From positions 1-6,807 of the forward strand of contig JAEWJV010000028.1 of assembly GCA_023386395.1 (NCBI GenBank): a stretch of 6,807 nucleotides of DNA, in the 5' to 3' direction. Below, in pieces: positions 5,618-6,807 of the stretch. Every line of letters begins with the position of its first letter. Positions within the stretch are counted from its first letter, which is position 1. Under the pieces are notes generated by a model that was not told where the DNA came from, did no database searches, and saw only the letters and a program-made list of their open reading frames with translations. The DNA is from Bacteroidota bacterium (lineage in GTDB: Bacteria > Bacteroidota > Bacteroidia > Chitinophagales > Chitinophagaceae). The position numbers were made by a program, and so were the translations under genes.

Positions 5618-6807
5618 ATGTTTAAAAATTACATCAAAACAGCATGGCGCAGCTTATGGAAAAATAAGTTCTATACAGCCATTAATATTCTTGGTTTATC
5701 CATCGGGTTAACCACTGCCATCTTATTATTATTGTGGATACAGGATGAAAGCAGCTTTGATAAATTCAATAAAGATTATAACAGGATTTATAACCTGAGC
5801 GCCCATTTTGATGCCAACGGGAAAGAACAGGTTTGGGGCGGCGTACCGGGAACTTTGTATAAATATGCAAAATCGCTGTCACAGGTAGAAGCAGTAACAA
5901 GAGTGAAAGAAGACTGGGACTTAACGCTTCATCAGCCAAACGACAGGAAGCTTATTTCAGGCCTGCATGTGGCATACATTGACAGCAGCTTTTTTTCAAT
6001 CTTTAATTTTAATACAGTTAAAGGCGCAGCTAATAATTTATTTACCGCCACCAATAATATTTTGCTTACAGAAGAAACGGCAAAAAAGATTTTCGGGACA
6101 GATGATGTTGTGGGCAAAGTTGTAAGCCTGGATACCGCAAGCTATATTGTAACAGGTGTGTTGCACAATTTTCCTCAAAATTCTTCCCTGCGTTTTGACG
6201 CCTTATTTCCCATGAGTTTATATGCAAAAATGTTTACAGCCTGGGGTGGTAATGGTGACTGGAAAACCATTGATGAAGACCTCGGCAATTATACTTATGA
6301 CACCTATGTAAAGCTGCAGCCCAACACAAATTTTGCAACCATAGAAGGCGCTTTAACCAAAGCGTACAAAGATGCCCGCAACGGCGACAGCCAAACAAAA
6401 TTTATGCTGCAGTCTTTGGCTGAAAAACACCTCATATCAGCCGATGGTAATAAGTCAGGTTTGCGCATTGTGCAGGTATTTACAATCATCACTATTTTAT
6501 TACTGGCTATTGCTGCGGTTAATTATGTAAACCTGTCAACAGCGCGTGCCATGGCAAGAGCGAAAGAAGTAAGTGTGCGCAAAATAATCGGCGCCAATAA
6601 ATGGCAGTTATTTATACAGTTTGTTGCCGAAACGGTTATCATATTTATTATTGCTGCAGCATTGGCGCTTGTGTTTGCAGGGCTGCTTATTCCTGCTTAT
6701 AATAACATATCCGGTAAATCGCTGGAATTTTCGCTTGCCAATCCTTTTGTGTGGATGCTGGTGGGCGCTGCCGTTTCAGGAACATTAATTTTAGCGGGCG
6801 TATATCC
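5618..6807 (+). CDS. FtsX/MacB-family ABC transporter permease, N-terminal part (runs off window end)
   Basis: Fourth paralogue. It reads open for 396 codons to the last base with no stop, so roughly half of an expected 790-800 residue protein is visible. ATG at 5618 gives MFKNYIKTAWRSLWKNKF, nearly the same N-terminus as gene 3; no Shine-Dalgarno site precedes it. Visible parts: helix 1 at about 19-41, a MacB_PCD-like periplasmic domain (NRIYNL, LTEETAKKIFG, a DSSFFSIFNF segment), helices 2 and 3 and the beginning of helix 4, ending in AGVYP, which matches LAGSYP of gene 3. The cytoplasmic motif is at 316-327, exactly the same residue number as in gene 3, but reads KEVSVRKIIGAN: a serine replaces the glycine found in all other copies here. 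No ATPase motif is visible. It is probably in the same transcription unit, 143 bases after gene 3, separated by two hairpins. Family is sure; substrate is unknown. Confidence 0.93.
   Translation, partial: MFKNYIKTAWRSLWKNKFYTAINILGLSIGLTTAILLLLWIQDESSFDKFNKDYNRIYNLSAHFDANGKEQVWGGVPGTLYKYAKSLSQVEAVTRVKEDWDLTLHQPNDRKLISGLHVAYIDSSFFSIFNFNTVKGAANNLFTATNNILLTEETAKKIFGTDDVVGKVVSLDTASYIVTGVLHNFPQNSSLRFDALFPMSLYAKMFTAWGGNGDWKTIDEDLGNYTYDTYVKLQPNTNFATIEGALTKAYKDARNGDSQTKFMLQSLAEKHLISADGNKSGLRIVQVFTIITILLLAIAAVNYVNLSTARAMARAKEVSVRKIIGANKWQLFIQFVAETVIIFIIAAALALVFAGLLIPAYNNISGKSLEFSLANPFVWMLVGAAVSGTLILAGVY

Noticed and set aside
1..6807. CRISPR array, tRNA, rRNA, transposase or phage genes
   Set aside because: No regularly spaced repeats, no cloverleaf or rRNA-like segments, and no recombinase-like coding sequences were seen; nearly all bases are permease coding sequence.

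Overview
The window looks like chromosomal DNA from a member of the Bacteroidota, most likely a Chitinophagaceae-type organism. This is inferred from protein style and not from a marker gene. The supporting signs are long FtsX/MacB-type permeases with N-termini like MFKNYIKTAWR and C-termini like NPVKSLRTE, A-rich or featureless sequence instead of Shine-Dalgarno sites before the starts, and moderately AT-rich coding DNA.

Layout: all genes lie on the + strand and belong to one family. (1) Positions 1-372 hold the last 123 codons of a permease whose body lies upstream. (2) Positions 373-621 are a 249-base gap with a perfect 10-bp inverted repeat, a cluster of CTGTCCG/CGTACG-type motifs, a near-consensus sigma-54 (-24/-12) promoter candidate and a small palindrome in the presumed leader. 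This is the best candidate control region in the window. (3) Positions 622-3039 encode a complete 805-residue permease. (4) A 50-base spacer holds a 10-bp stem-loop. (5) Positions 3090-5474 encode a complete 794-residue permease. (6) A 143-base spacer holds two related hairpins with a shared CCTTCCC-N-AAAGGAAGG core. (7) A fourth permease starts at 5618 and runs off the right edge after 396 codons with no stop.

Each full-length protein is built as two similar halves. Each half has one transmembrane helix, a large MacB_PCD-like extracytoplasmic domain, and then an FtsX domain of three helices carrying a KEIGIRKVLGAS-like motif. No ATPase, membrane-fusion protein or outer-membrane factor is present here, so these permeases must use an ATPase encoded elsewhere or outside the window. 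Genes 2, 3 and 4 may be co-transcribed from the region before gene 2, because neither later spacer shows a convincing promoter or a U-tract terminator. The substrate cannot be read from the sequence.

The most notable points are the tandem array of ATPase-less paralogues and the possible sigma-54/enhancer control region before gene 2. I did not find evidence of a wholly new kind of system.
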